A stretch of DNA of 64,000 nucleotides from Paenibacillus_E violae. Its GTDB lineage: Bacteria; Bacillota; Bacilli; Paenibacillales; NBRC-103111. Under the pieces are notes generated by a model that did not search any database, was not told the origin of the DNA, and saw only the letters and a program-made list of their open reading frames with translations. A program made the position numbers and the translations under genes. Below, piece by piece: positions 17,608 to 27,518 of the stretch. The DNA lies in NCBI RefSeq assembly GCF_032461945.1, contig NZ_JAWCUD010000005.1, forward strand, positions 186,001-250,000. The letters run 5' to 3'. Position 1 is the first letter of the stretch. Each line of letters starts with the position of its first letter.

Positions 17608-20600
17608 ATGCAACCTCCCAAAATTGACCCTAGAGATATACCGGATCTCATAGCGCAGATGAAGGAAATGGCGCCTTATTACACGCCGGAATGGCGCTTT
17701 ACGCCTGAGAACCCGGACCCGGGTTCAGCGTTATTCCTTATGTTCGCGGACATGTTTCAAGACAACATCAAACGTTTGAACCGGGTGCCTACGAAAAACC
17801 TCATTGCGTTCCTCAACATGTTCGATGTCACACTGCTTCCGGCAAGACCAGCCAGCAGTTATTTAACTTTTGCGCTCAACGAGGGAACGAAAGAGTCTGT
17901 GTTTATATCGGCCGGAACGCAGGTTGCTGCTTCAGTAGAAGGCAGTAATATTTTGTATGAAACCGCCCGCAGCACACTGTTGACGCCTGCCCTGCTGACG
18001 GATGCTTACGTGACAAGCCGTAAACAGGATAAGATTATTCGCATAGCGGAGGAATTTTTGACCGCCTCCCGGCAAGGTTTGGCAGCCCCGACAAAGCTTT
18101 TCCGGCTGCAGGGCGACAACTTGCAGGAGCATGCCATCTTTTTGGAGCATAACGCTCTCTTCACCTTGTCCAGCACGGCGGAGATTGAAATTGAATTCCG
18201 CAACTCCAAACGGCGGTTCGAAGAGCTGGCGTTAGCCAGCCAACTGGCTGACCCACAATTCACCGAGTGGTTGTATGCCACAGCGGATGGATGGATGCCT
18301 TTTGACCAAGTAAAAGCCAAAGGCAATCGGGTCATCCTTTCGAAAGCGCACGAGGGAGAACTTGGCCTGAAGGAAGTAAACGGAAGAGAAGGCCGATGGA
18401 TTCAATGTCGGTTGAAGCCTCTTCTGCCTGGCGGGAAAACATTGGCGGACAGCCAACTGTCCATGGACCATATTTCGTTCAAAACCGATTATGTCGATTC
18501 GCTTGAACAAGGCGGCATTCAGCCAGATCTCATGTTTTACAATGATATTGCTGCGGATCCGAGCGGTTTCTATCCATTTGGTGATCAGTTTGCGTTGTAT
18601 GGCAGTTTTTACATCGGCAGCCAGGAAGTGTTCACGAAAAAAGACGGCGATATAAAGCTGAGCTTTGGACTGCAAGCCATTGAGAACCGATTTGGAGCGG
18701 AGCCGACGGAAAATATCGATTGGAAATTGGTAATGAAAAAGTCCAAATTCGATAAGCCGCCTGTCGTCCATATTACGCTGCTGCAGGTCGCTTGGGAGTA
18801 TTGGAATGGTACCACTTGGGTGCGTCTTGAGGTGGGAAAAGAAGCGGAGAAGCTGTTTTATTACCCGAAGGAGCAGAAAGTGCGTAAAGACATTCGCTTC
18901 CGCTGTCCGCTTGACCTAGAAGCTACTTATGTGAACGGCAACGAGAACCATTGGATTAGAGCAAGGATTTTACATATCGAAAATGCGTACGTGGCGCAGG
19001 CGCTTTACTTATCCCCGTGGATCGATGAGGTCTCTATGACCTATGAATACGAGGATCGTCTTTATCCTGCTGAGCGTTGTTTGGCGCTGAATAATACGGT
19101 ATTTGAAGATCGAACGCGGCACAGCAAGCAGCTCGAAGGGGGCTTTGAGCCATTTCAGCCGCTAGAGGGCAGCCATCCAGCTCTGCATCTATGTTTTGAT
19201 TCGCCGCCTGTCAAAGGGCCGATTTCGCTGTATGTTTCGGTGAAACAGCAGCGGTTTGCTGAGCAGGATTTGCCATTGTTAGAGTGGGAATATTTGCGTG
19301 CTGGCTTAATGCCCGGACACGCTTCAGAGTGGGTCCCACTAAAGGTGATCGACGATACGAACGGTTTGACGCAGAGTGGTACGGTGCAGTTCGTAGGTCC
19401 ATCTGATTTTGCTGGTGAATCTTTGTTCGGCCGAGAGGGATTCTGGATTCGTGCCGTGAATCGAGACGATAAATACGATGATCTAACAGGACGGATACAG
19501 ATTCCAACGCTACATGGACTCTACATGAACACCGTTCAGGTGCTCCAACAGGAGACGATTATCGGAGAAGTTCCTGAAGCCAAAGGGTTGGAAGAATTGG
19601 AATACCAGCTGAGCCGTACCGGCATCGTTTCGGAAGAAGTCTGGGTCGATGAGACGGAATTTGTAACGGAAGAAGAGATTGCTGAGTACGAAAGAGCTGG
19701 CTTGCCACAGATGGAAATTAGCCGAGATTCGGAGGGCAATTTGCTGCAGTTGTGGGTTCGCTGGGTGGCCGTAAGTCAAATGGCCGATTCAGGAAATAAG
19801 GATCGCCACTACATGATCGATCGTACGTTTGGCCGGATTCGTGTCGGCGACGGTGTTCATGGCATGCACCCTCCAAAAGGCGGATTGGCGCAGCTCAAAG
19901 TGACGTATCAAGTGACTTCGGGGCAAATAGGCAACGTAGGAGCACGTGAAATTAATCAGATGCAGGATTCAATCGCATTTGTCGGCGAAGTGTATAATCC
20001 GGAGCCGGCCTCTGGCGGCTGCCAAGCCGAGAAGCTGGAGTCGGCCCTGCAGCGCGGTCCTGAGATGCTGAAGCATAGAAACCGTGCGGTCTCAGCCAAA
20101 GATTACGAGTGGCTTGCGCGCGAAGCGTATCCGAACATTGCCAAAGTGAGCTGTATCGCCAATCGAAATGCTTATATGCAAAAAGAGATCGGCGCGATGA
20201 CACTTGTCATCTTGCCAAAAGAAGGCCAACAGGGAAGCCTTGCGTTTCCTGTGCTTAAGAAACAAGTTGAGCGTTACATTATCGAGCGAGCATCGAGTCT
20301 CGTTGCTTTCCCGGAGCGACTCCAAGTGATTGAGCCGGTGTATATGGAAATTTCCGTTTCGGCCATCGTGGCTGTTGAAGGCATGGATGCCGTCGTTACG
20401 ACGGAAATACAGGCAATGGATAAGCTGAATCGCTTCTTGGACCCATTGACGGGGAACTTCGACGGCAAAGGTTGGGCCATCGGTCAGCAAATTCATCCAT
20501 CTGTATTTTATGCGCTGCTGAAGACGATTCGAACGATCAGCCATGTAGAGAAGCTCTACATGACGGTTTATAAGCTGGAGGACGGCGAGCGCGTCGAGCT

Positions 20601-20679
20601 GGATGTGAACCGACTCCCGGCGCTCCCGCACGGCATTATTGTGAGCGGCAAGCATAAGGTGGTCGTGAACGCTTTGTAA
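17608..20679 (+). CDS. Large baseplate J-like protein (Pvc11/Afp11-like)
   Basis: 1023 aa; GGAGGTGG precedes the ATG. The N-terminus has PPKIDPRDIPDLIAQMKEMA, YYTPEWRF, LFLMFADMFQDNIKRLNRVP, the entry motif of eCIS wedge proteins. The C-terminal third has the gpJ-like strand set: DRTFGRIRVGDGVHGMHPPK, VGAREINQMQDSIAF, VSAKDYEWLAREAYPNIAKV, LVILPKEG. It forms baseplate arms with the following gene product. The size fits Pvc11. Confidence 0.9.
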   Translation: MQPPKIDPRDIPDLIAQMKEMAPYYTPEWRFTPENPDPGSALFLMFADMFQDNIKRLNRVPTKNLIAFLNMFDVTLLPARPASSYLTFALNEGTKESVFISAGTQVAASVEGSNILYETARSTLLTPALLTDAYVTSRKQDKIIRIAEEFLTASRQGLAAPTKLFRLQGDNLQEHAIFLEHNALFTLSSTAEIEIEFRNSKRRFEELALASQLADPQFTEWLYATADGWMPFDQVKAKGNRVILSKAHEGELGLKEVNGREGRWIQCRLKPLLPGGKTLADSQLSMDHISFKTDYVDSLEQGGIQPDLMFYNDIAADPSGFYPFGDQFALYGSFYIGSQEVFTKKDGDIKLSFGLQAIENRFGAEPTENIDWKLVMKKSKFDKPPVVHITLLQVAWEYWNGTTWVRLEVGKEAEKLFYYPKEQKVRKDIRFRCPLDLEATYVNGNENHWIRARILHIENAYVAQALYLSPWIDEVSMTYEYEDRLYPAERCLALNNTVFEDRTRHSKQLEGGFEPFQPLEGSHPALHLCFDSPPVKGPISLYVSVKQQRFAEQDLPLLEWEYLRAGLMPGHASEWVPLKVIDDTNGLTQSGTVQFVGPSDFAGESLFGREGFWIRAVNRDDKYDDLTGRIQIPTLHGLYMNTVQVLQQETIIGEVPEAKGLEELEYQLSRTGIVSEEVWVDETEFVTEEEIAEYERAGLPQMEISRDSEGNLLQLWVRWVAVSQMADSGNKDRHYMIDRTFGRIRVGDGVHGMHPPKGGLAQLKVTYQVTSGQIGNVGAREINQMQDSIAFVGEVYNPEPASGGCQAEKLESALQRGPEMLKHRNRAVSAKDYEWLAREAYPNIAKVSCIANRNAYMQKEIGAMTLVILPKEGQQGSLAFPVLKKQVERYIIERASSLVAFPERLQVIEPVYMEISVSAIVAVEGMDAVVTTEIQAMDKLNRFLDPLTGNFDGKGWAIGQQIHPSVFYALLKTIRTISHVEKLYMTVYKLEDGERVELDVNRLPALPHGIIVSGKHKVVVNAL

Positions 20680-20706
20680 TAGGATGATTAAAGGAGGTGA
20701 GCACAA

Positions 20707-22962
20707 GTGCTGCCAATCCCTAATTTGGATGACCGAATGTTTGAACAGATGGTGATGGAAGCGCGGAAGTCGATTCCCAAGCTGTTTCCCGAGTGGACGG
20801 ATGAGAATGAACATGACCCTGGGATTACGCTGCTGGAGTTGATGTCATGGATGACCGAGATGCAGCAGTATTACTTAAACCGCGTTACGGAGAAGAATGA
20901 GCGGAAGTTTCTGAAGCTGCTCGGCATTCGTCCGCGCGAAGCGGTGTCGGCTGTTTGTCATGTGGCATTTTCCAACGTGGATCAGCCGCTTGTGCTTCCG
21001 AAGGGAACGCCGCTGAAAGCGATGGATCAGCGCTTCGAGACGGCTCGCACGGTACAGCTTGTGCCTTCGACGCTGGAGAAGGTGCTGGTGCGCACAGAGA
21101 CGGCGGCTGGCGATTTTACATCCAATAATCAGGCGAAGATTGCTTATTATGCCTTTGGATCAGATGCGATCAAAGGAGCACATCTGTATCTTGGGTTCGA
21201 TCGGGCGCTGCCGGTGGAAACAGAGGTTTCCTTGGCTTTTCAGCTATACGACCGCTATCCGGTCCGTGTGAGTCATCGGGAAGATGAGGCGGCAGCACCC
21301 ATCATATCATCCGCAAAGGTCGGATGGACGTTCGCTGGAGCAGGACAAATTGCGGGACAGGGTCAGCGTGGACAAAGCGAGAGCTGGCTGCCGGTGGAAG
21401 CGGTAAGCGATACGACGGTTCACCTGTCACAGAGCGGTGAAGTGCGTTTCCGCATCACTTCCGAGATGACGCCCATGGCGCTTTATCCAGCTGACGACCG
21501 CAGCCGCTACTGGATCTGCTGTACACTGGAGGAGGACGGTTATGAGCTTCCGCCCAAAATTGAGAAGATAAGCCTGAACAGCGTGCAGGCGGCAGAGCAG
21601 GAAACTTTCAGTGAAGTGACGGCATTTAGCAGTACGGGAGAACCTGATCAATGGTTCGAGGTCAGCTCTTACCTCGCCTTTGGCGGGCTGCACACGGTGC
21701 AAGTACAGAATGAGCAGGGCCGTTGGCGCGACTGGCATATCGTCGCTGAGCTTGCGGACTACGGACCGGAGGATCTCGTCTGTCAGCTGCTGCAGGATTC
21801 GGCCCGCCGTACAACCCGTCTGCGCTTCGGCGACGGGGTGAACGGCAGCATCCCGCCGCAAGGTGCGCAGCGGGTGCGGCTTATTGCCTACACGGCCGAG
21901 TTCGACTACGGCCGTTATATTGGAGGCAGCAAAGGTCTGCCGGGGCAGACCTTTGAGGTCGCTCGCGGCCGCACGTTCAAGCCCAGCAGCATGCTGCTGC
22001 AGGTAGGGTATTGGCCGCGTGGGGGAGGCAGCGTCGTGTGGGACGACTGGCAGTCCGTGGATGACTTCGATAATTCGAAGTCCACGGACCGCCATTACGT
22101 CTACGACGCTGAAGCCGGAACGATCCGCTTCGGTAATAACGAAGCGGGGCTTGTCCCGCCCAAGTCGGCGGAACCGAATATTCGGTTCCTGGCGCTGCAA
22201 GCGGGCGGGGGTGAGCGGGGCAACGTGAAGGACGGCCTCGTGACCGGCTTCACGGAAGAGCACGGCGTGAGCGTGACGAATCCGTTCCCGGCGCGGGGCG
22301 GCCTGGAAGCGGAGACGCTCACGCAGGCCAAGCTGCGCGTCCGGCGCGAGCTGGACACGCCGACAAGAGCGGTGACCGGCGAGGACTACGAGCGCATCGC
22401 CAAAGCGACGCCGGGTCTGCGCGTCGCGCGGGTGAAGGCGATCCCGCTGTACAAGCCGGGCATGCGGGATTATCCCAAAGTCAAAGCGCCGGCGCAGATG
22501 ACCGTCGCGGTCGTGCCTTATAGCGAGAGCGATAAGCCGAAAGCGGGCAAGGGCTTTCTGCAAACGATCAAAGGGCATCTGGATCGACACCGGCTTCTGA
22601 CGACGGAGCTTCACGTGATTCCGGCGGAATATATTAAAATCACCGTTCACGCCGTGGTTGTGATGGAGCCGAAGTACAAAAACGAGCAGCGCCGCATTAC
22701 CCAAGAGCTGAGACAACTGCTTCAGCCGATGGATCACGGTCAGGGCTCGGAGGGCTGGCGTTTCGGCCGGACGGTGTACAAAGGCGATATATACGGCGTT
22801 ATTTCCCGGATCAAAGGTGTCGTGTATGTGCAGGATCTTTGGCTGGATGCTGAAGGCACCGGTTTTCAAAAGGATGGCGCCGGCGATATTCACATCCCTC
22901 CTTATGCGTTGGTCTACTCCGGTAATCACGAGGTGGAGACGATTAGCCAGACGGATTTATAG
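20707..22962 (+). CDS. Baseplate J-like protein (Pvc12/Afp12-like)
   Basis: 751 aa from GTG 20707 behind a near-perfect AAAGGAGGTGA. It opens PIPNLDDRMFEQMVMEARKS, FPEWTDENEHDPGITLLELM, SWMTEMQQYYLNRVTEKNER and ends with RFGDGVNGSIPPQGAQRVRL, AVTGEDYERIAKATPGLRVA and MTVAVVPYSES. It is paralogous to the previous gene at the C-terminus. The region 21800-22500 is markedly GC-richer than the 5' half, without a break in frame. A four-box repeat follows it inside the operon. Confidence 0.9.
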   Translation: MLPIPNLDDRMFEQMVMEARKSIPKLFPEWTDENEHDPGITLLELMSWMTEMQQYYLNRVTEKNERKFLKLLGIRPREAVSAVCHVAFSNVDQPLVLPKGTPLKAMDQRFETARTVQLVPSTLEKVLVRTETAAGDFTSNNQAKIAYYAFGSDAIKGAHLYLGFDRALPVETEVSLAFQLYDRYPVRVSHREDEAAAPIISSAKVGWTFAGAGQIAGQGQRGQSESWLPVEAVSDTTVHLSQSGEVRFRITSEMTPMALYPADDRSRYWICCTLEEDGYELPPKIEKISLNSVQAAEQETFSEVTAFSSTGEPDQWFEVSSYLAFGGLHTVQVQNEQGRWRDWHIVAELADYGPEDLVCQLLQDSARRTTRLRFGDGVNGSIPPQGAQRVRLIAYTAEFDYGRYIGGSKGLPGQTFEVARGRTFKPSSMLLQVGYWPRGGGSVVWDDWQSVDDFDNSKSTDRHYVYDAEAGTIRFGNNEAGLVPPKSAEPNIRFLALQAGGGERGNVKDGLVTGFTEEHGVSVTNPFPARGGLEAETLTQAKLRVRRELDTPTRAVTGEDYERIAKATPGLRVARVKAIPLYKPGMRDYPKVKAPAQMTVAVVPYSESDKPKAGKGFLQTIKGHLDRHRLLTTELHVIPAEYIKITVHAVVVMEPKYKNEQRRITQELRQLLQPMDHGQGSEGWRFGRTVYKGDIYGVISRIKGVVYVQDLWLDAEGTGFQKDGAGDIHIPPYALVYSGNHEVETISQTDL

Positions 22963-23008
22963 CTGCTGCAAGGAGCGCTTTGTTGGTAACGCATGTTACA
23001 TGAGATGA

Positions 23009-23022
23009 GCACGTATACGTGC
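23009..23022. repeat. 14-bp perfect palindrome in the operon gap
   Basis: GCACGTATACGTGC lies 50 bp before the four-box element in the 378-bp gap between two eCIS genes. It could be an operator or part of an RNA hairpin; no partner site was seen. Confidence 0.4.
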
Positions 23023-23061
23023 ATATGTATGTGTATGAGCAGTACGGGCGGACGCTGAGAG

Positions 23062-23238
23062 GGAACTATGATCCCTTATTTTTGCGATTTACTGCGAAAT
23101 GTGCTGGTTAGCGGAACTACGGGGTCTTATTTGCACCCAAGGTGGGTTAAATACAGCAGCAGCGTACAAATAGCGGCCTGTAGTTCCCTTTGTTGGCGGA
23201 ACGGGTCCTGAATGAGTGGAATAGCGTACCCTAGTTCC
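23062..23238. repeat. Four-box dispersed element, copy 2 (inside the eCIS operon)
   Basis: Forward boxes start at 23062 (GGAACTAT) and 23113 (GGAACTAC). Reverse boxes lie at 23180-23187 (GTAGTTCC) and 23231-23238 (CTAGTTCC). Both pairs are offset by 51 bp, as in copy 1. This copy fills most of the gap between the second baseplate gene and the next eCIS gene; no ORF is supported in the gap. Confidence 0.8.
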
Positions 23239-23340
23239 CTTTCACACCGTGTACGGAGGCTTAAGGTAGTGCATGGTTGAAGTAACACAGTGTACATGGT
23301 AACGGGGTTCAGGGATACGACAGAAAAGAGGTGACGGACG

Positions 23341-25455
23341 ATGCAGGATGGTCAAACGTTTTTTTCATTGAACAAACCGCTCGATTGGGAGCAGGGCTAT
23401 GAAGCCAACATCGACATGCAGGAGAAAGGCTTTTCGATTCGGCAAACAGAGAAGTACAGCATTCATCGCATCGTTCGCACAGACGAGTTGGAAGGCATAC
23501 ACCCGATTCATGAAATGACGGTTGGCGCTGGAAGGAAGCTAATTCTGCTGGACGAGGCCTCGAATGTGTGGATCTACGATGATCAAAGCCGCCATCTCGA
23601 GTCATTATTTCGGCACGGGCATGGGCTGTTCAGCCATCAGGCCAAGCTGGCTTCCATGGCGGACCTTCTGGTCATTGCAGACAGTGAGCAAGCAACGGAA
23701 AGAAGGATTGCTGTGTATTCCCTCTCCAATGGTCAGACCATGTGGGCTGTTGATGCGTGGCAGGGGCTAGAGCTTTATCCGCTCTCAGTCAATTCCAAAT
23801 TAGCGACGAAACATACGTTTTATACGACAGTCCCTTTGGATATTGCGGTTGGTATGAATGGAAGTCCGGAAGTTCCTAAGGGCGGTAGGATTGGCATCCT
23901 TCAGTGGAGCTCGGCCGGCGAGGTTGTGCGCGTATATGAGCATGACATGCACCGCATGGAAGAGGCGGTTGAACTTACTGCACTGAAGGGGCGCTATTTC
24001 ACTGCTGCGGCAGACGGCACTTTGGCTTTATTGGATGCGCACCTCAGAACCGTTACGGTATTCCATGAAGATGGCCGGGAGCCGCTGCATTTTAAACTGG
24101 AGCAGGAAGGGCGCTTTGCTGGCATTTCCATTGATACGAATCATAATCTCTATATAGGGGACAGCGGATACGCACAACTAGAGGGAGTTACCGAGCGGTT
24201 TATTCTCAAATATCGCGGAAACGGCGAGTTTTTCGATAAAGTTACGAACTTCCGTGGCCGAGTTGATACGTTAGTGCACGACAGCCGGAATCGGCTGTAT
24301 GTGTTTGACCGAATTAGCGGTCAGATTAGCTTGCTTGATCTTCGGGCCCGGACGATGCTGCTTGAGGGGACTCAACTGCCGGAGGCGGTTTATTTCTCGG
24401 GAGACCTGGACACGACAGAAACCGAAACACAGTGGCACAAAATACGACTGGAAGCCGATATTCCGGAGGAGACGCAGGTTCGCTTTTCCTATTTTGCCTC
24501 AGATGAAAGTGAAGGGTTGGTAGATGGCGACTACGTAAATTATACAAGCTACTTGACGGATCCGGGGATTGGGGTGCGCGAAAAGCTCGCAGCTACCCGC
24601 GATTTGTGGTCAGAGCCGATTCTCAATCCGAAAGATGCGCTGCTGAATGCGAGGGGCCGTTATCTCTGGTTCAAAATGGAATTGATCGGCAGCGAGCAAA
24701 AGTCGCCGTACATTCGCAAGCTGCGCGTTTACTACCCAAGAACGTCGTTGATTGACTATCTGCCGCCGATCTATCAGCAGGATGAGGAGCATAGCCCGTT
24801 TCTGGAACGTTTTCTGGCGATGTTCAGCACGTTTTTTGATGATATGGAGGATAAAATCGACCATATTTCCGCTCATTTTGACCCGGATGCGGTAACGGGC
24901 ACTTATCTCGAATGGCTGGGCCGATGGCTGGCGATCACCGATCATGAAGCATGGGGCGAGAAGAAGCTGAGGGAATTGATGAAGCAGGCGCCAGAATTGT
25001 ATAAATTACGCGGCACTCGCGAGGGTTTGATTAACATGCTGAAGATTTATACGGGCACGGAACCCTTTTTGCTGGAATATTTTCAATTCAAGCAGATGCA
25101 GGAGACCTCGGAACTGCGGCAGCTTTTTGCCCAATTATACGGGGATAATCCTTACTGCTTCTGCATTATGCTGAAGCCTGAAGTGGTGCGCACCGACGCA
25201 CAGCGGCTCACGATCGAGCAAATCATTGAAGATCAAAAGCCTGCCTATACCGAAGGCAAACTGATCGTGCTGCAACCGTGGATGTACGCGGATATGCATA
25301 CGTATCTGGGAATTAACACTTACTTATCTGAGCCTACGTTATTAACGCTCGACCAGCGTTCCTCGATGCCTTACAACACGGTGCTGATCGATGTGGATCG
25401 CGATAAACGCATGGATATACATACCAGGTTGGAACTGGATTCCGAAATCGAATAA
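23341..25455 (+). CDS. Tail protein with N-terminal beta propeller and C-terminal phage tail-I domain
   Basis: 704 aa behind GAGGTGA. Residues 1-340 contain repeated blade-like strands (LILLDEASNVWIYDDQS, GISIDTNHNLYIGDSGY, TLVHDSRNRLYVFDRIS) typical of NHL/propeller folds. From about 475 the sequence LIDYLPPIYQQDEEHSPFLE, RFLAMFSTFFDDMEDKIDHI, GTYLEWLGRWL and LYKLRGTREGLINMLKIYTG matches the phage tail-I-like domain (TIGR02242, from memory). Such proteins cap the outer baseplate in Gram-positive eCIS and in some phages. Target binding by the propeller is possible but unproven. Confidence 0.85.
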   Translation: MQDGQTFFSLNKPLDWEQGYEANIDMQEKGFSIRQTEKYSIHRIVRTDELEGIHPIHEMTVGAGRKLILLDEASNVWIYDDQSRHLESLFRHGHGLFSHQAKLASMADLLVIADSEQATERRIAVYSLSNGQTMWAVDAWQGLELYPLSVNSKLATKHTFYTTVPLDIAVGMNGSPEVPKGGRIGILQWSSAGEVVRVYEHDMHRMEEAVELTALKGRYFTAAADGTLALLDAHLRTVTVFHEDGREPLHFKLEQEGRFAGISIDTNHNLYIGDSGYAQLEGVTERFILKYRGNGEFFDKVTNFRGRVDTLVHDSRNRLYVFDRISGQISLLDLRARTMLLEGTQLPEAVYFSGDLDTTETETQWHKIRLEADIPEETQVRFSYFASDESEGLVDGDYVNYTSYLTDPGIGVREKLAATRDLWSEPILNPKDALLNARGRYLWFKMELIGSEQKSPYIRKLRVYYPRTSLIDYLPPIYQQDEEHSPFLERFLAMFSTFFDDMEDKIDHISAHFDPDAVTGTYLEWLGRWLAITDHEAWGEKKLRELMKQAPELYKLRGTREGLINMLKIYTGTEPFLLEYFQFKQMQETSELRQLFAQLYGDNPYCFCIMLKPEVVRTDAQRLTIEQIIEDQKPAYTEGKLIVLQPWMYADMHTYLGINTYLSEPTLLTLDQRSSMPYNTVLIDVDRDKRMDIHTRLELDSEIE

Positions 25456-25488
25456 ACGAAATGAGCCTTGGAAGGTGAGGGGATACTT

Positions 25489-27174
25489 ATGAAAAAAACA
25501 CGCTATTACCCGTTTGAGCGCAATCGGTATTTCTATGGAAAGCTGCTGACGGTCAGGGATTTTGAGTCCGAGCAAAAGTATTTCAATGACAAGCGAAGAA
25601 TGATGAATCGTCTCCTTCATGGGTCTGGTGTGCTAACGGGCCTGCAAGTCGTCGCTGTGGATGAGAAGTCGGTTTCGGTTGAAATGGGAGCCGCTATTGA
25701 TGCGCTAGGCCGGGAAATTGTCGTCCCTTCCCCCATGACATTGAAGCTTTCGATGATGGATGGGTTCAGCAACAACGAATACGCGAAGAACGTATACCTC
25801 TGCATAGCTTATGATGAAAAGGAAAAAGAGCCCGTTCACGCCGTAGCCAATTCCTCCGTTCGTTCGGATGAAATTAATGATTATAACCGCGTGCTTGAGA
25901 GCTACCGGCTATTTATTCGTGAGGATGCGCCGGAACCTTCGAAGCTGCCTTTGGCGAATTTGACGGACCAAACGATTGTGCTCTACCAGGACGCGCATGT
26001 GCGTGTACTTCAAACGACACCTCGCTACGTGAATCCGGGTCAGTTGTTTGAGATGAAGCTGCGTTTTGAGAAGACGTTGCGCGTAGGGCGGATTTCTTTC
26101 CAATATGAGCTGGCAGCTGATCGTGTTGAAGCGATTGACGGCAATTCGATCTTGTTTGAAGAGCCGCAGGATGTGCAAGAGAGTGAGTACGAAATGACCG
26201 TGCTTCTGCGGGCGGATAGCAGCGTAGGTGTGAAGGCGACGGTCGGTGTGCAGGCGAGCACGGCTGCCTTGAAGCTGGACGATAAGCAGCTTGAACTGCA
26301 GGCGCAATCCGTCGGCGAAATTCAAATTATCGGTGATGCCGTTCGTGAACGCTTGATGACGGATTTTGTGAAACAATCGTTGGAAGCCTCCTTGGAAGCT
26401 CCATCGGAGCCTTGTATTTATTTGGCCAAAATCTGCCTCATTCAAGTGGGACCGACTTATGTCATTGAGAGTGTGGAGCAAGTACCGTTTGGCGAGTATG
26501 TGTACAATTCATCGGTCATGTACCGACTTGCCAGAACAAGCGAATACCGCGATGAAACGACAGGCCAGTTTGTAACGAAGTCCAAAGTGAAAACATTGGC
26601 ACCGGGGCAGCCGCCGGAATTTAAAGTTAATTTCAATAAAGCGATTAGTGAGCTTTCGTTTGATTTGGGGATTCCGGCTGGTGGCGGAAGCGGTATTGCC
26701 GGCATCGTGAGCGGTGTCGTGGACATTCCGGTGGAGCCGTTCACGAAGATTGCGGTGTCGCCGTTCGGGAAAGCGACGAAAAGCTTTTTCTCCGGCGAGA
26801 TCGTGCACGGACTTGGTGAGGGCAACGTTTTGATCATCACGAGCTTGGAAGAGAGCAGTGCGGATGCCTTCTCCGACATCCTGTCCAGCGGGGAGCGCGT
26901 GTATGGTGGAGCATCCGATGTGTTCAAAGGCACGGAGTTTGAGCCGGACACGCCGGAAGTGAAGATCGGCACGATCGCCTATCCGCAGAAGGGCACCTTC
27001 CGGATCGGTGTGAAGGTGCAGCAAACGTCCGAGCCGTCAAATGTGCGCGTGCGCTGGTGGGCGTACAGCGCTGAGATGGCGGGTGCGGTATCCGCTTCAG
27101 CGGGGAGTGACTCGCTGGACCAGGCACTGTCCGCGATGCGGGAAGCGGCTTCGGCGGGGAGCGGTACGGAGTAA
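25489..27174 (+). CDS. eCIS-associated protein of the RNRYFYGKL family
   Basis: 561 aa from ATG 25489, behind GGTGAGGGG; the frame opens 21 bp earlier without a site. The N-terminus KTRYYPFERNRYFYGKLLTV, RDFESEQKYFNDKRR, LLHGSGVLTGLQVV is a conserved block I recognise from last genes of eCIS loci; its function is not established. The middle is beta-rich, and the end carries SAGSDSLDQALSAMREAASA, a possible helix. There is no signal peptide or transmembrane segment. An outer-baseplate or fibre role is guessed from position only. Confidence 0.7.
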   Translation: MKKTRYYPFERNRYFYGKLLTVRDFESEQKYFNDKRRMMNRLLHGSGVLTGLQVVAVDEKSVSVEMGAAIDALGREIVVPSPMTLKLSMMDGFSNNEYAKNVYLCIAYDEKEKEPVHAVANSSVRSDEINDYNRVLESYRLFIREDAPEPSKLPLANLTDQTIVLYQDAHVRVLQTTPRYVNPGQLFEMKLRFEKTLRVGRISFQYELAADRVEAIDGNSILFEEPQDVQESEYEMTVLLRADSSVGVKATVGVQASTAALKLDDKQLELQAQSVGEIQIIGDAVRERLMTDFVKQSLEASLEAPSEPCIYLAKICLIQVGPTYVIESVEQVPFGEYVYNSSVMYRLARTSEYRDETTGQFVTKSKVKTLAPGQPPEFKVNFNKAISELSFDLGIPAGGGSGIAGIVSGVVDIPVEPFTKIAVSPFGKATKSFFSGEIVHGLGEGNVLIITSLEESSADAFSDILSSGERVYGGASDVFKGTEFEPDTPEVKIGTIAYPQKGTFRIGVKVQQTSEPSNVRVRWWAYSAEMAGAVSASAGSDSLDQALSAMREAASAGSGTE

Positions 27175-27186
27175 TGGAATAATGAG

Positions 27187-27217
27187 ACAAGGACCTCTTG
27201 GGGTCCTTGTTTTTTTT
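27187..27217 (+). terminator. Intrinsic terminator of the eCIS operon
   Basis: CAAGGACC (27188-27195) and GGTCCTTG (27202-27209) with a 6-nt loop, followed by T8. It lies 13 bp after the last eCIS gene and marks the end of the 24.5-kb operon. Confidence 0.9.
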
Positions 27218-27518
27218 AGGAGTAACTGCAACTATGGCGCCTCAGTGGAAATAGATGGAAAGCCTACCGCTAATCCGTGCTGCAAAGTGGCTGTGAGCAA
27301 AATAACTGCAGAATCTCCATCTTAATCGCCAATTGCTACGTGAAACTTGCTAGATTTGGCGATATCAGCGGTAGAATTTCCAGTTAATTGGGTAAAAGTG
27401 GATTATTTGCAGAAATTAACAGGAGTAATCGGCGTTAAGCGCAAGTAATTCATCTACTCCTATGCCCGAGCAGCGCTCGTCTATGACACCTCAGCCGTAA
27501 TTGATAACCTTGATCGAT
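27218..27518. other. Intergenic region with loose direct repeats, no gene
   Basis: About 300 bp between the eCIS terminator and the convergent MFS gene. It has two similar blocks, GCAGAATCTCCATCTTAAT near 27309 and GTAGAATTTCCAGTTAAT near 27373, and stretches such as ATTTGCAGAAATTAAC. No ORF with a ribosome site was seen. It may be remains of another dispersed repeat. Confidence 0.4.

Noticed and set aside
21427..22929. 500-codon minus-strand ORF
   Set aside because: Lies wholly inside the baseplate J-like gene in a GC-rich part; no family motif and no site; a shadow frame.
2629..27217. Prophage or type VI secretion system
   Set aside because: No capsid, terminase, portal, integrase or TssJLM membrane genes; ATPase, DUF4255 and LysM genes fit eCIS.
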